Assembly (NCBI RefSeq): GCF_003438075.1
Contig: NZ_QSTA01000006.1
Span: 33,057 to 97,056 of the forward strand
Source of the DNA: Eubacterium sp. OM08-24
GTDB taxonomy: Bacteria > Bacillota > Clostridia > Oscillospirales > Acutalibacteraceae
Reading direction: 5' to 3'
DNA: 64,000 nucleotides
The notes beneath the pieces were generated by a model that saw only the letters and a program-made list of their open reading frames with translations, was not told where the DNA came from and searched no databases. Shown piece after piece: positions 20,398 to 31,017 of the stretch. Within the stretch, counting starts at the first letter, position 1. Every line of letters begins with the position of its first letter. The position numbers and the translations under genes are program-made.

Positions 20398-21383
20398 TCT
20401 TTGAGTCTTTTATTAGTATCAAGCAATCCCTTAACACCGAAACAGAGGAAACTGTCGTCGGTAATGTTGGTGTGACCGTTGAAATACTTTGATTCTGAAC
20501 CTACACACATACTATGAATACCCAGACAAACCTCCTGCAAGATTTCTTCTGTATAAAGATACTTTCGCTTGTGGTCGTAGGTCATATATTCTTCCTCACA
20601 CAAGTCATAAAAGTCAGACATAACAGGAAAGTCGGTAGGCTTTTTTGTGCTGTAATTTGTTGTATCTGTAATACCGAATCGTGCGTACAGCTTCATAAGC
20701 AGAATTTCAATTGTATCAAGCTGTGCGTCCGTGAAATCCTTGTAGGTTCTGAAAAAATCTTTCAAAAACGCAATGTGCTGTGAAAGTCGTGTTACCTTGT
20801 TAAATGCAGGCGGTGCGTCCTTATCGATCTCATCCTGACCGTCATTTCATGCTTTTGGCTCAAGGGGATTGATTTTGTATTTGCCTGACATAAAATCAAT
20901 GTAACAACCGCCAAGGGCATTTGTCAGATCCTCATATTCCGCTTCGGGATCAAGGCAAATTATTTTCTTTCCGCTTTCTCTTATGTTGGTTAAAATCAAT
21001 TTAAGAAGATAACTTTTGCCCTGACCTGAGTTTCCAAGAATAAGGATGTTGCTCGTTGTCTTGTCCTCTGTTCGCCTGTCAAAGTCAACAAGGATATTAG
21101 TGCCGTATTTATCTCTGCCGATGTACAAGCCGTTTGGATCTGTCTTACCACTGAAATTAAACGGAAACAAATTTGCAACAGATGAAGCAGGCAGAACACG
21201 CTCGTATAAACTTCCGAACTGATTACTTCCGATAGGATTTACAGACAAAAATCCTTCTTTCTGCCGTAAAGTTAGGCGGTCAACTTCAATCTTTGAACGA
21301 GTAAGTTCCATTGCAATATCGGTTTGCAACTCCTTTAATTTCTGTTTGCTCTTGGCTTTAAGTTCTATAAACACAGAGCAATG
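20398..21383 (-). pseudogene. virB4: virB4, middle part with a nonsense codon
   Basis: This segment holds the ATPase core of VirB4: FIELKAKSKQKLKELQTDI, the Walker A motif LGNSGQGKSYLLK and CLDPEAEYEDLTNALGG. After NPLEPKA an in-frame TGA (20847-20849) stands where relatives have a Trp codon. The same frame then continues through RLSQHIAFLKDFFRTY to LLDTNKRLKD at the IME-B border. The 5' border at 21378-21383 (CATTGC on the minus strand) is where IME-A is inserted. Collapsing both insertions gives a normal-length VirB4 of about 610 codons. Confidence 0.9.
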
Positions 21384-21418
21384 AAGCAGTGTTGCTTATC
21401 GGATAAAAAATTCTTATT

Positions 21419-21449
21419 GAACACCCGAGATTTTTCTTCTCGGGTGTTC
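21419..21449 (-). terminator. Terminator after IME-A recombinase
   Basis: On the minus strand GAACACCCGAGA pairs perfectly with TCTCGGGTGTTC around a seven-base loop, followed by AATAAGAATTTTTTA. It lies 20 bases after the recombinase stop. Confidence 0.85.
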
Positions 21450-21470
21450 GCTTATTAATTGAGGTTCTGA

Positions 21471-23099
<1,629 letters not shown>

Positions 23100-23138
23100 T
23101 CATTCCTTTCCGAGTGTTATCAACTCTATCAAATCAAA

Positions 23139-23175
23139 CCGAATAGGATTACGACTACACAATATTCCTATTCGG
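23139..23175. repeat. Inverted repeat in recombinase leader (IME-A)
   Basis: CCGAATAGGA (23139-23148) and TCCTATTCGG (23166-23175) are perfect inverted repeats 17 bp apart, the same distance as in IME-B. They lie between the TnpW-like stop and the recombinase start and could form a hairpin in the message or bind a protein. Confidence 0.65.
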
Positions 23176-23192
23176 CTTGAATATCCAGACTT

Positions 23193-23399
23193 TTATTCAG
23201 GTTTTTCACCTGAAACAAGATACTTTATTTTATCTGATACGGTATTATGTTTTTGCTCGTCCGCTATAGGAAATATATCCTGCACACAATAAGATGTGTT
23301 ATCAATTTCAACTACATTCATTTTACATATATGCCTGCGTTTAAAAGCAAGGCTCGTAAGGTTATGTTCTTCTGAAAATGTATTATTGTTTTTCTCCAT
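23193..23399 (-). CDS. TnpW-like small protein (IME-A)
   Basis: The ATG at 23399, with AAAGGAG upstream, gives 68 residues. The sequence aligns with its IME-B counterpart around RRH, VEIDNTSYCVQDIFPI and DKIKYLV. A longer upstream frame lacks a ribosome binding site and was not used. The function is unknown; the position just before the recombinase suggests a role in recombination control. Confidence 0.6.
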   Translation of the reverse strand: MEKNNNTFSEEHNLTSLAFKRRHICKMNVVEIDNTSYCVQDIFPIADEQKHNTVSDKIKYLVSGEKPE

Positions 23400-23418
23400 T
23401 AAATGCTCCTTTCTCCAA

Positions 23419-24887
23419 CTACATTTGCATAGTCGGACTGTCATCAATTTCTTCATCTTCATATTCAATATTTTCTTCTTTTGATATTGCACCTGTAATC
23501 AATCCGGCGGTAAGACCAAGCAAAGTACCAATATCACTTCCATTTTGCTCAGCTGTAATCCGTTTTCTGCGTTCTTCTTCATCTTCAGATTCATCATCTA
23601 TTATCCAAGAAAGTGATTCAGCAAGAGAGTTGACACCGCCGAGGACATTATGGTTATTGCTATCCATTTTAGAGTTGTCAGGAGTGTTGACTTTTTCACC
23701 TGTGAAGCTATTGCTAATTCCAGTTCCTGACCTTTTTGCAAGGTATTGTTCAAAAACCCTTCTTGAATCTTCCCAACCTGTTGTATAGACTCGGTCATCT
23801 GCATTTGCACAGACCTGATTTCTTTCAGCGTCTGTACCGAAACTTTCTTCAGCTCCGTCTGACAATTTTTCGAGATTGATTCCATATTGTCTTTGTTGAT
23901 TTCCAGAATTCTCTCCAGATATTCCACAATCTGGTCGTCCGTTGAGATTTTTGAAATCAGGTTGTAAAGTTCCGGCTGAAAGGTTATTGCCGTTCTCAGC
24001 AGGGTGAGTTCTTCTTCCTTGACCTGTGACGGAATCGAAATCACTTTCGTTTCTCCCGATAGTAGCTCTATCGCTGTCAGTGAGTTGCTGTTTCTCTGCT
24101 TGAGGCTTTCCAAAATATTGTTCTTGCCTGTATCTGAATTCATTTTCCATACTTCCTTTCAAATATTTATCGTTGTGTAGTTTAATATCTCTGCACTTCA
24201 TTTTGTTCGGGCATTGATAGGTGATGTATTTCCTGCCATCAGTCCAAGTCACCGAATAACCCATAATTGACATTGCGTTTATGAAATCCTCCTTGTTTCC
24301 GCTTATGTTCATAGCTTTGTCTATGTCATTCATCAGTTTGAATTTCCAGTTCTGACCTTTGACTGCGGTGCGGTATTCGTAGAGATTTTAATACCGTTCT
24401 TGCTGTAAGCCTCAAGAGTTGAAAGGCTATGCTGTCTGAAAATTTCATCGCTCAATGCTCGTAATGATTTGAGTGTGTTTGGATTCTGACGGAGTTTTTT
24501 ACCATTCTCAAAGCTGACAGAGTTGATAACAAAGTGAGAGTGGATGTGTTGTGCATCACAATGTGTTGCAACCAAAACTTCATATCCTGTCCACGCTTTC
24601 TCGGCAAACTCTAATGCAACCTCATGAGCTTTCTGCGGAGTAATATTTTCTTCCGGCGAGAAAGATTGAACATACTGGTAGAAATTCATACAGTCCGTCT
24701 TTTTATACGATTTCTTTGTTGCAAGGAATTCTGAAAAAACATTCTCACCGTCACAGTTAATTCCGCTGATAAGTCTTTGATTTAAAATTTCATCGTAAAC
24801 TTTTTTGTCCTGACAACAGTAATCAATTACACCTTTCATTGCACTGATTGATTGCTTAGACTCACGAATGTATGTCACGGTCGCCAT
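23419..24887 (-). pseudogene. MobA-type relaxase of IME-A, frameshifted
   Basis: The first part (24887 to 24333) encodes the relaxase domain with THCDAQHIHSHFVIN; then one base is missing near 24388, and the frame ends at a TGA that overlaps an ATG (TGATG). The correct continuation (EYRTAVKGQNWKFKL, then MNDIDKAM) matches the IME-B relaxase and runs to 23419. The catalytic domain might still be made, and reinitiation at TGATG could yield the second half separately. I treat it as a single gene broken by one indel, with sequencing error as the alternative. Confidence 0.8.
23601..24143 (-). CDS. Coiled-coil membrane protein nested in the relaxase gene
   Basis: The 180-residue protein is read in another frame entirely inside the second half of the relaxase gene. 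It starts at an ATG overlapping the MENEF codons, the same place as its IME-B counterpart. It has a polar N-terminus, a long predicted coiled coil (EYLERILEINKDNMES through VQMQMTESIQQVG) and a C-terminal membrane segment (TLKWIAITIMSSAVSTLLL). Overall layout, not sequence identity, is shared with the IME-B protein. A membrane-linked mobilization role is inferred. Confidence 0.7.
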   Translation of the reverse strand: MNSDTGKNNILESLKQRNSNSLTAIELLSGETKVISIPSQVKEEELTLLRTAITFQPELYNLISKISTDDQIVEYLERILEINKDNMESISKNCQTELKKVSVQTLKEIRSVQMQMTESIQQVGKIQEGFLNNTLQKGQELELAIASQVKKSTLLTTLKWIAITIMSSAVSTLLLNHFLG

Positions 24888-25198
24888 TACTTATCCTCCG
24901 AAAGTTTTATGATTGCGTCATAGATTTTTCTCTGCATAGCAATCGTTTCACTAAAGTTGTAGGAATTAAAAGCACCGCTGTTTATCTTTCGTGTTATCTG
25001 ATTCAGGTTATTGCCAATCCTTTTCAGTTCAACAAGTAACGGTTGCAAGTCAACTACTTTGATTTCACTTTGTAATGAAGATTTCAAAATATATTCAGTC
25101 AATGTCAGCTTAGCTTTCTTTGATTTTTTATAGATTGCTGATTTTTCGGAATCAGTTAATCTGATACTTAAGATTTGATTTCTCTTACGGGTTTCTAT
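24887..25198 (-). CDS. mobC: MobC-like relaxosome protein of IME-A, probable ATA start
   Basis: Homology to IME-B MobC begins well before the first ATG (25102). The frame is open back to an ATA at 25196-25198, which stands nine bases after GGAGG. Starting there gives METRKRNQILSIRLTDSEK and exactly 103 residues, the length of IME-B MobC. The signature IGNNLNQIT is present. So either ATA serves as the start codon or the original ATG has mutated. Its stop overlaps the relaxase start. Confidence 0.7.
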   Translation of the reverse strand: METRKRNQILSIRLTDSEKSAIYKKSKKAKLTLTEYILKSSLQSEIKVVDLQPLLVELKRIGNNLNQITRKINSGAFNSYNFSETIAMQRKIYDAIIKLSEDK

Positions 25199-25218
25199 TT
25201 TTACACACCTCCGTGTTA

Positions 25219-25400
25219 AAGTGGGTCCGGGCTTCCGCCCGACTTTATGCCTTTGGCGGACAGCCGGGCGCTCTGCTTGCCCCTGACAAGTCCGGGAAAT
25301 TTAGCCCCAACCTCTGCTACTGAAAATAAACTTTCAATTCTGCCGTAAATTCGCCCCAATTGCGATTTTTACTTGCAGTCGGATAACTTCCTCCACCTCT
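25219..25400. other. oriT region of IME-A
   Basis: Upstream of mobC, AAGTGGGTCC is followed by hairpin CGGGC-TTCC-GCCCG (25228-25241), GCTTGCC (about 25275) and CGCCCCAATTGCGATTTTTA with AGTCGG (about 25350-25382), the same order as in IME-B. The nick site is not located. The remaining bases to 25507 show nothing further. Confidence 0.65.
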
Positions 25401-25507
25401 GCAAAATAATCGCACAAATCGGCAACGCCGGCGAAACAAATGCCTTGCGACGATAAATGAATAAGAAAACGGTACTCTCGTTGTATCTATCGTCACTTTT
25501 TATTACA

Positions 25508-25819
25508 CTATGAATTCACAACAGAAGGATCAAATAAGTAGTACATATTACTGCTGTTAGAATTGTTCCATCTCTTCCTTAACTTCACTTGGACTAACCC
25601 AATTTTTTCAAGTGATCTCAAGCATTTGATTACAGTATTCTTTGTCAGATGACACTTCTCGCAAATCATTCTCAGCGATGGAAAACAACTGAGCTTTTCT
25701 CTGTCGGCGAACATAAGTAGACAGCAATAAACTGCAATTGTATTTGCGGGCAAATTAAAATCAAATATTTTATTGCTGACTATAAAGAAATCCTTGTGCT
25801 GTACCGTTGTATCATTCAA
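25508..25819 (-). CDS. HTH_36-type DNA-binding protein
   Basis: The 103-residue protein has a winged-helix pattern: NTIAVYCCLLMFADREKL, then SLRMICEKCHLTKNTVIKCL and a GLVQVKLR wing, as in the HTH_36 family often found in replication initiators and phage regulators. It takes the place that the RepA-like ATPase gene occupies in IME-B. It may be the remnant or the sole regulator of an IME replication unit. It is divergent from the DUF6076 gene, and the 25820-26058 gap between them is regulatory DNA. Confidence 0.65.
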   Translation of the reverse strand: MNDTTVQHKDFFIVSNKIFDFNLPANTIAVYCCLLMFADREKLSCFPSLRMICEKCHLTKNTVIKCLRSLEKIGLVQVKLRKRWNNSNSSNMYYLFDPSVVNS

Positions 25820-26058
25820 AAATTTTTTCTCCCTTCTTCTTCCTCTGCAGTTGATAATATCTTTACTTGAGTTTTGTTATGTAACTCTTGTTAGTTGTAA
25901 TAGAAATATTGAACCACCTGATAGAAAATTTAAACTATCCTCCTGTCACTGGTTACAAGCATATTTTCATCACTCTCCTTTGTCCTCTAATATATAAATG
26001 TCAAAGTTTTTAAAATCACAGAAATTTCCGTGACAGAGTAAAATTATTTCTTAGTATA

Positions 26059-26087
26059 TTGTGATATTGTCGGTTCAGTGATATAAT
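26059..26087 (+). promoter_or_regulatory. Promoter of the DUF6076/sigma operon
   Basis: TTGTGA (26059-26064), 17 bp, and a perfect TATAAT (26082-26087) lie 18 bp upstream of the start of the DUF6076-like gene. Confidence 0.75.
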
Positions 26088-26105
26088 ACTTTTGAGGTGA
26101 GAGAA

Positions 26106-27284
26106 TTGAGCTATATTGAAAGGTACGAAAATAAAATCACAACTATTGATTATTTCGCAGTAGATTTTGATGAAAAGAATATAATTTTAAACAACGAGAA
26201 ACTACCGCTTGGATATATAAGCAACTGCATTGCCAATCTTCCAAAGGAGTTCGCAACCAATCTACTGATTCACAGCGGTAAGATAAATCGTCATTGGCAG
26301 GAGCTTAAATTAAACGGTTACAGCAGAAAATTATTTATGGATATATTTGCTGACATAAATAAAATGATTGACTATATGCAATCACTTGAGCCTTTTAAAT
26401 ATTTTGATATTGAAAAATCAAGAACGACTGTTTCAAAATTGTTTGGTAAAGATGCACTTGATGATTACGAGTATCTTTTGAAGCATCTAAAAATCAATTA
26501 CGGAAGAACAGAAAGAAACGAAATTGCAAGGCTTGAAGAAATAGAGAATAAATCAAAGACCGCTGAAAATGTTTTGAGAGCATATTCATATATCGGCGTT
26601 GATACCGCTAACTTCGGCACAATGATAATTAACTATGTAGAGAATTTTATAAAAGAAGATTCACGACAGAAAGATAACATTGCTAAATTCACTTGTGAGT
26701 TTTTCGAGAACGAAGAAGTACAAATGAACTTAGCAGCAAGCAATCCTGCGGCAATGATAAGGGACGGATTCAACCTTAAACCGATTCAATCTGCTGTTCC
26801 TACGATAAAAATTGAAAATGGTAAGTACAAAATTATAAGACGAATGTATTTCAGCAGAATGATGGATTTCTTTGTGACGGAGTTTTTTGAGGCACTTTCG
26901 CAAGGTCACTACATATGGAAGTGCGGAGTCTGCAACAAATATTTTCTTATGACTACAGCACACAAGCAGCTTTATTGCAGTACGGTAAATAAGGAATACG
27001 GTGTGCCTTGTTTCTATGTTGCAAAGCACCCTGAAATTACAAAGCGCAAAATGAAAAAGCAGAAAAAATCCGACAGTCCGTATTATGTTCTCTGGAACAG
27101 GCGATACAGCTCAATACGCCAAAATAAAAGCCTCGGCAAATACAGTAAAGCTGTATCATCCAAGGCTAAAAAGATTATCGATATGAAATTTGAGCGAGCA
27201 CAGTTTGATTTTGACTATGCTGAAAATAACTACGAAGACGAAATGAATTTAGAAAAGATTTACGAGGAAGCAATGAAAGAATAG
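26106..27284 (+). CDS. DUF6076-like zinc-ribbon protein (IME-A)
   Basis: I place the start at the TTG at 26106 (MSYIERYENK) because GAGGTGAGAG then sits at normal distance; a GTG nine bases earlier lies inside that site. The 392-residue protein has the same Cys arrangement as the IME-B homologue (WKCGVCNKYFL, YCST, CFYVAKHPE near residue 280-305) and a Lys-rich tail. Function is unknown. It forms an operon with the sigma-like gene 11 bases downstream, which strengthens the idea of a regulatory pair. Confidence 0.7.
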   Translation: MSYIERYENKITTIDYFAVDFDEKNIILNNEKLPLGYISNCIANLPKEFATNLLIHSGKINRHWQELKLNGYSRKLFMDIFADINKMIDYMQSLEPFKYFDIEKSRTTVSKLFGKDALDDYEYLLKHLKINYGRTERNEIARLEEIENKSKTAENVLRAYSYIGVDTANFGTMIINYVENFIKEDSRQKDNIAKFTCEFFENEEVQMNLAASNPAAMIRDGFNLKPIQSAVPTIKIENGKYKIIRRMYFSRMMDFFVTEFFEALSQGHYIWKCGVCNKYFLMTTAHKQLYCSTVNKEYGVPCFYVAKHPEITKRKMKKQKKSDSPYYVLWNRRYSSIRQNKSLGKYSKAVSSKAKKIIDMKFERAQFDFDYAENNYEDEMNLEKIYEEAMKE

Positions 27285-27295
27285 GCGGTGAGCAA

Positions 27296-28087
27296 ATGCA
27301 AAATGAAAACCTGCATATGTATCAGTTAGGTTACGAACCAAATAGACTTGATGATTTCAATGATTATTTTATACAGTACCTGAAAACAAACGATAGTAAA
27401 TATTTTAATGAATTTCTGCATTTCTATGAGCCTATACTTAACAGAAAAGCTGCCGAGTTTATAAAATGCAACCATATTGAAGAATACAGGTTACCTGATT
27501 TAAAACAAATTTTTGTTTCTCTACTGTGGGACGAATTGCAAAGATATTCAGCAGACGAAAAACTCCCTCTTCTGCAAATTATGAAATATAAAACTCACAA
27601 AGCGTGGTTAGAATATGTTCGTACAGACTGCGGTATTACAAAAATTGAAAGTAAAAACGCACATAACAATCTCCGTAAAGTAACATCATTATACTTCAAA
27701 ACTAAAGATAAAAAGCCGTTTGATAAAATAGTAAAAGAAATATCCGAACAATTACATCTTTCCGAGAATACTGTCATTGAGTATATAGAAGCAGCGTTAG
27801 CAACAAAATATTCTGGAAACAGAGAATCTTTTGAAATAGAGGATATTACCGCATCCGAGGATATTGTCTTTAACAACTACAAATCTAAACAAATAAAAGA
27901 AGCTATTCAATCGCTATCCCCGATAGAGCGCAAATTGCTTGAACTTACAACAGGAATCAACTTTGACACATTTGAAACAACAGAAAAGCTTTCATACAAT
28001 AAAACAGCACTTCTGCTCGGTATGACAGAAAGTGCTGTTCAAAAGAAACGCAAAAGGATTATAGAGAAACTCAAACAAATATTGTAA
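27296..28087 (+). CDS. Sigma-70-like regulator
   Basis: The 263-residue protein has a C-terminal region 4-type helix-turn-helix (LSYNKTALLLGMTESAVQKKRKRII) preceded by SPIERKLLEL, and an N-terminal part compatible with region 2 of sigma factors. It resembles the sigma-70-like proteins carried by clostridial mobile elements. GGCGGTGAG precedes the ATG. It could direct transcription of IME or cargo genes. It ends 42 bp from the convergent dockerin gene. Confidence 0.65.
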   Translation: MQNENLHMYQLGYEPNRLDDFNDYFIQYLKTNDSKYFNEFLHFYEPILNRKAAEFIKCNHIEEYRLPDLKQIFVSLLWDELQRYSADEKLPLLQIMKYKTHKAWLEYVRTDCGITKIESKNAHNNLRKVTSLYFKTKDKKPFDKIVKEISEQLHLSENTVIEYIEAALATKYSGNRESFEIEDITASEDIVFNNYKSKQIKEAIQSLSPIERKLLELTTGINFDTFETTEKLSYNKTALLLGMTESAVQKKRKRIIEKLKQIL

Positions 28088-28128
28088 AATACTTGAAGAG
28101 AATTCTAGCTTTTATAATCTATATGCTA

Positions 28129-30942
28129 TCAAATTCTATACGGCAAAGTTTCATAGCCTTGCCATTTTGCAATATGACGAGTAAGAATCATACGATCCTT
28201 TGCGTTTACATCACCATCATTGTTTACATCTGCGGCGGTCATATCAATGTTTTCATATCCTATCCACTTTGCAAGATAGCGTGTGAGCGTCATACGGTCT
28301 TTTGCATTTACCTGACTATCGGTATTTACATCCCCAATAGAAATATATCCATTAATTGTAATAGGCAACTTATATGTAAAACTGCAATTATTTTCGGTTT
28401 CCTTAAAGTTGATTATAATGTTTGTTGTGCCTTTACTTTTTGGTTTTATAATAATTTTTCCGCCATTAATTGATATATCACTTATAATCTCAGCAATGTC
28501 AGAATTTTCCACTTCAACTTCAGGAACTACATCGCAAAAGTATAGCCAAAAGGAATAAACGCATTCACTATTAATATCATTAAGCATACTGATATCCCCG
28601 ATTGCCCACATTTCAGGAATCATTTTATAGGTCCTGACATAAGCATTATAGTCAGCAATCGTTATTGGCATACCGTTATTAATTTTTATACTGTCCTCTA
28701 TCCAACCGGGAAGAATAGAATTACTGTCGCTGTTAAGTTTTTCTACAAATGAACTGTCAATAAGTTCCGCGTTAGATAACACTGTTGCATTTCCATTGTT
28801 AACTCCGGGCTGAATATTTGTAAAACAATTTTTAAATTCACCACGAGATATTGCACTTTTTAAAATATCAGCCTGCGAAATACTACCTACATTATAACAA
28901 TTGGATATTCCTTCCTCATCTGATCTTGAATAATTTTCCGGTACAATTCCTGCAACCCAAGATGCCTTATTCAACCCAAAACCACCTGTAACCAGCCCGG
29001 TATTATAACAATCATATATCCAAGCATAATTATACCCGGCAATTCCACCTACAGAACCTGTTGCCATAGCAATACCTGTATTATTACAAGCACTAATGGT
29101 CCCTCCTGTATTATTATTGCCTACAATTCCTCCTGTATCGCTTCCATCTACTGTGCCATAGTTTTTGCATCCGTAAACTAAATTGCTGTTTCTATTACAA
29201 ATAGCCCCTGTTGAGAACAAATCATAGCCATAAACTAAAGATTTACTGTTGCAAAACATAATTATCCCTTTATTATCATTGGCTACACATCCACCGTATT
29301 GAAATGTACCCTGCGATATGTTAAGTGCTTTAATTATACCATTTTCGCCAATATACCCAAACAAGCCACCTGAATTTTCCTCGGGCACATACATATTATA
29401 AATGCTGAATCCATTACCATTGAATGTGCCATCAAAACATTTTTGCTCGGTGTTTCCAATTGGTGTCCATTTGTTAACATAAGAAAAAGCATTTTTATTA
29501 ATATATATATCATTCTTAAGATTTACCGTTTTATTCTTAAATGTATTTCCTTCGTTTACAAGTTGAGCCAATCCTGAAAGCTGCTCAGAAGTAGTAATAT
29601 CAAAACTTTTTTTACCATCAGAATACCAAGACACATCAGATATTCCGTTCCATGCGTTTTCAGAGCTTTTTATGTTATCATGATTAATATAATATGATCC
29701 GCCTGTTGCCAAATCATTTATAAGGTCAAAGTTCACCTTTCCATCAAAAATATTAACAAGAATAATTCTGTTATTATCATAAATCGGCTCACAATCCGAC
29801 AAATAGGCAAAATTAAGGTTCTTAAGATTGCTAATAACAGCACCTTTTCCATCTACAATAACATATTGAACGGAAGGTCCTTTTGAAGCTGACCACATAA
29901 CTGCAAATCTATCATCATTTATTTTAACTATTTTAGGATTGCCATAGCCTTCTGCATAAAATGTACTAGAAGCAGTCAGCCATTCACATTCTGAAGTATT
30001 TAAAGACTTATTGTAGCTTGATAGAAAAATATTGTTCATTTCATTATTCATAGAAGAGCCCACAACGAGATAATTTGTTGGTGAAATTTCCATACCTGAT
30101 ACCTCTGCATTTGTCACATTATCACCAATGTCACCCGAAATTTTCAATAAAGGTTGAGAACCATAGTAAGACTGCAAATACACTGAACGTTCAGGATATC
30201 CATCACTTAAGTCGACATAAACAGGATAATCACCATCGAATTTAACTATTTGCCTAAGCGAATGACTCACATGTTTATAAGGATACATATATTCTGTAGC
30301 CCCAAAATCAGACATACAACTATATTCAGTCATATTATCTGTATTAACTTTTATTGTCATATTTGACTGATGCCCATCAAGACGCAATCTACTTGTATAT
30401 ACTACAAGCGAATTGCCGTTCTCCGCTATCGAAACATTTCCAGAATCAAAAGGTCTCCTTGTATAAGTTTCAGCTCCGTTAAGTGATAACCCCACTATTT
30501 TTTTAAAATTTTTATCGTATTTAATAATTCTGTATACATCGCCCCCCTTGTCCAAAGATGTATCATAAGATTGACCGCAAACTACATAATTATAATTCTC
30601 TCCGCAATAATATCCACCCCATAATGGGAGTTCAAGCTCAATAGTTTGGGTTGATAACAAAGAAAACTTTGAATTATAAGTCATAATATACAATAAATCG
30701 CTATACACTACTACTTGATAATTTCCATTTGACAATTTATTTACAAATGAAGTTTTCGAAGTACCGAAAACTTCAGGAGAATAACTTGACAAAATATTTG
30801 AATAATCCTCAGGTAAAACTTCTGAACCCTCCTCCACAACATAATTCAAAACACTTGCAGAAAAAGGTATTGCAGAAGAAATGCTAAATACTATTGCTAT
30901 AGAAAATATAATAGAAATAATCTGTTTTGCTTTCCTTAACAT
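28129..30942 (-). CDS. Secreted GLUG-repeat-like protein with dockerin
   Basis: The ATG at 30942 (AAGGAG upstream) gives 937 residues. A signal peptide (ISIIFSIAIVFSISSAIPFSAS) is followed by about 350 residues of beta-rich repeats, then near residue 435 a segment with SEQLSGLAQLVNEGNTF and GLUG-like repeats (GGIVGNNNTGG, GGIAGYNYAW). The last 65 residues are a dockerin with two calcium loops (GDVNTDSQVNAKDRM and ADVNNDGDVNAKDRM). It would dock onto the cohesin proteins of the same operon. It is the last gene of the cluster. The ligand or substrate is unknown. Confidence 0.8.
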   Translation of the reverse strand: MLRKAKQIISIIFSIAIVFSISSAIPFSASVLNYVVEEGSEVLPEDYSNILSSYSPEVFGTSKTSFVNKLSNGNYQVVVYSDLLYIMTYNSKFSLLSTQTIELELPLWGGYYCGENYNYVVCGQSYDTSLDKGGDVYRIIKYDKNFKKIVGLSLNGAETYTRRPFDSGNVSIAENGNSLVVYTSRLRLDGHQSNMTIKVNTDNMTEYSCMSDFGATEYMYPYKHVSHSLRQIVKFDGDYPVYVDLSDGYPERSVYLQSYYGSQPLLKISGDIGDNVTNAEVSGMEISPTNYLVVGSSMNNEMNNIFLSSYNKSLNTSECEWLTASSTFYAEGYGNPKIVKINDDRFAVMWSASKGPSVQYVIVDGKGAVISNLKNLNFAYLSDCEPIYDNNRIILVNIFDGKVNFDLINDLATGGSYYINHDNIKSSENAWNGISDVSWYSDGKKSFDITTSEQLSGLAQLVNEGNTFKNKTVNLKNDIYINKNAFSYVNKWTPIGNTEQKCFDGTFNGNGFSIYNMYVPEENSGGLFGYIGENGIIKALNISQGTFQYGGCVANDNKGIIMFCNSKSLVYGYDLFSTGAICNRNSNLVYGCKNYGTVDGSDTGGIVGNNNTGGTISACNNTGIAMATGSVGGIAGYNYAWIYDCYNTGLVTGGFGLNKASWVAGIVPENYSRSDEEGISNCYNVGSISQADILKSAISRGEFKNCFTNIQPGVNNGNATVLSNAELIDSSFVEKLNSDSNSILPGWIEDSIKINNGMPITIADYNAYVRTYKMIPEMWAIGDISMLNDINSECVYSFWLYFCDVVPEVEVENSDIAEIISDISINGGKIIIKPKSKGTTNIIINFKETENNCSFTYKLPITINGYISIGDVNTDSQVNAKDRMTLTRYLAKWIGYENIDMTAADVNNDGDVNAKDRMILTRHIAKWQGYETLPYRI

Positions 30943-31017
30943 AAATTTCACTCCTTGGTTTTTATCTTTTGCGGAATAGAAACTAAGAACATGTTAAATT
31001 CCTACTCCATATATTTC

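Noticed and set aside
20847..20849. TGA recoded as Trp
   Set aside because: Trp is encoded by TGG elsewhere in the window and TGA is used as a normal stop, for example at 5698 and 63425, so recoding is unlikely.
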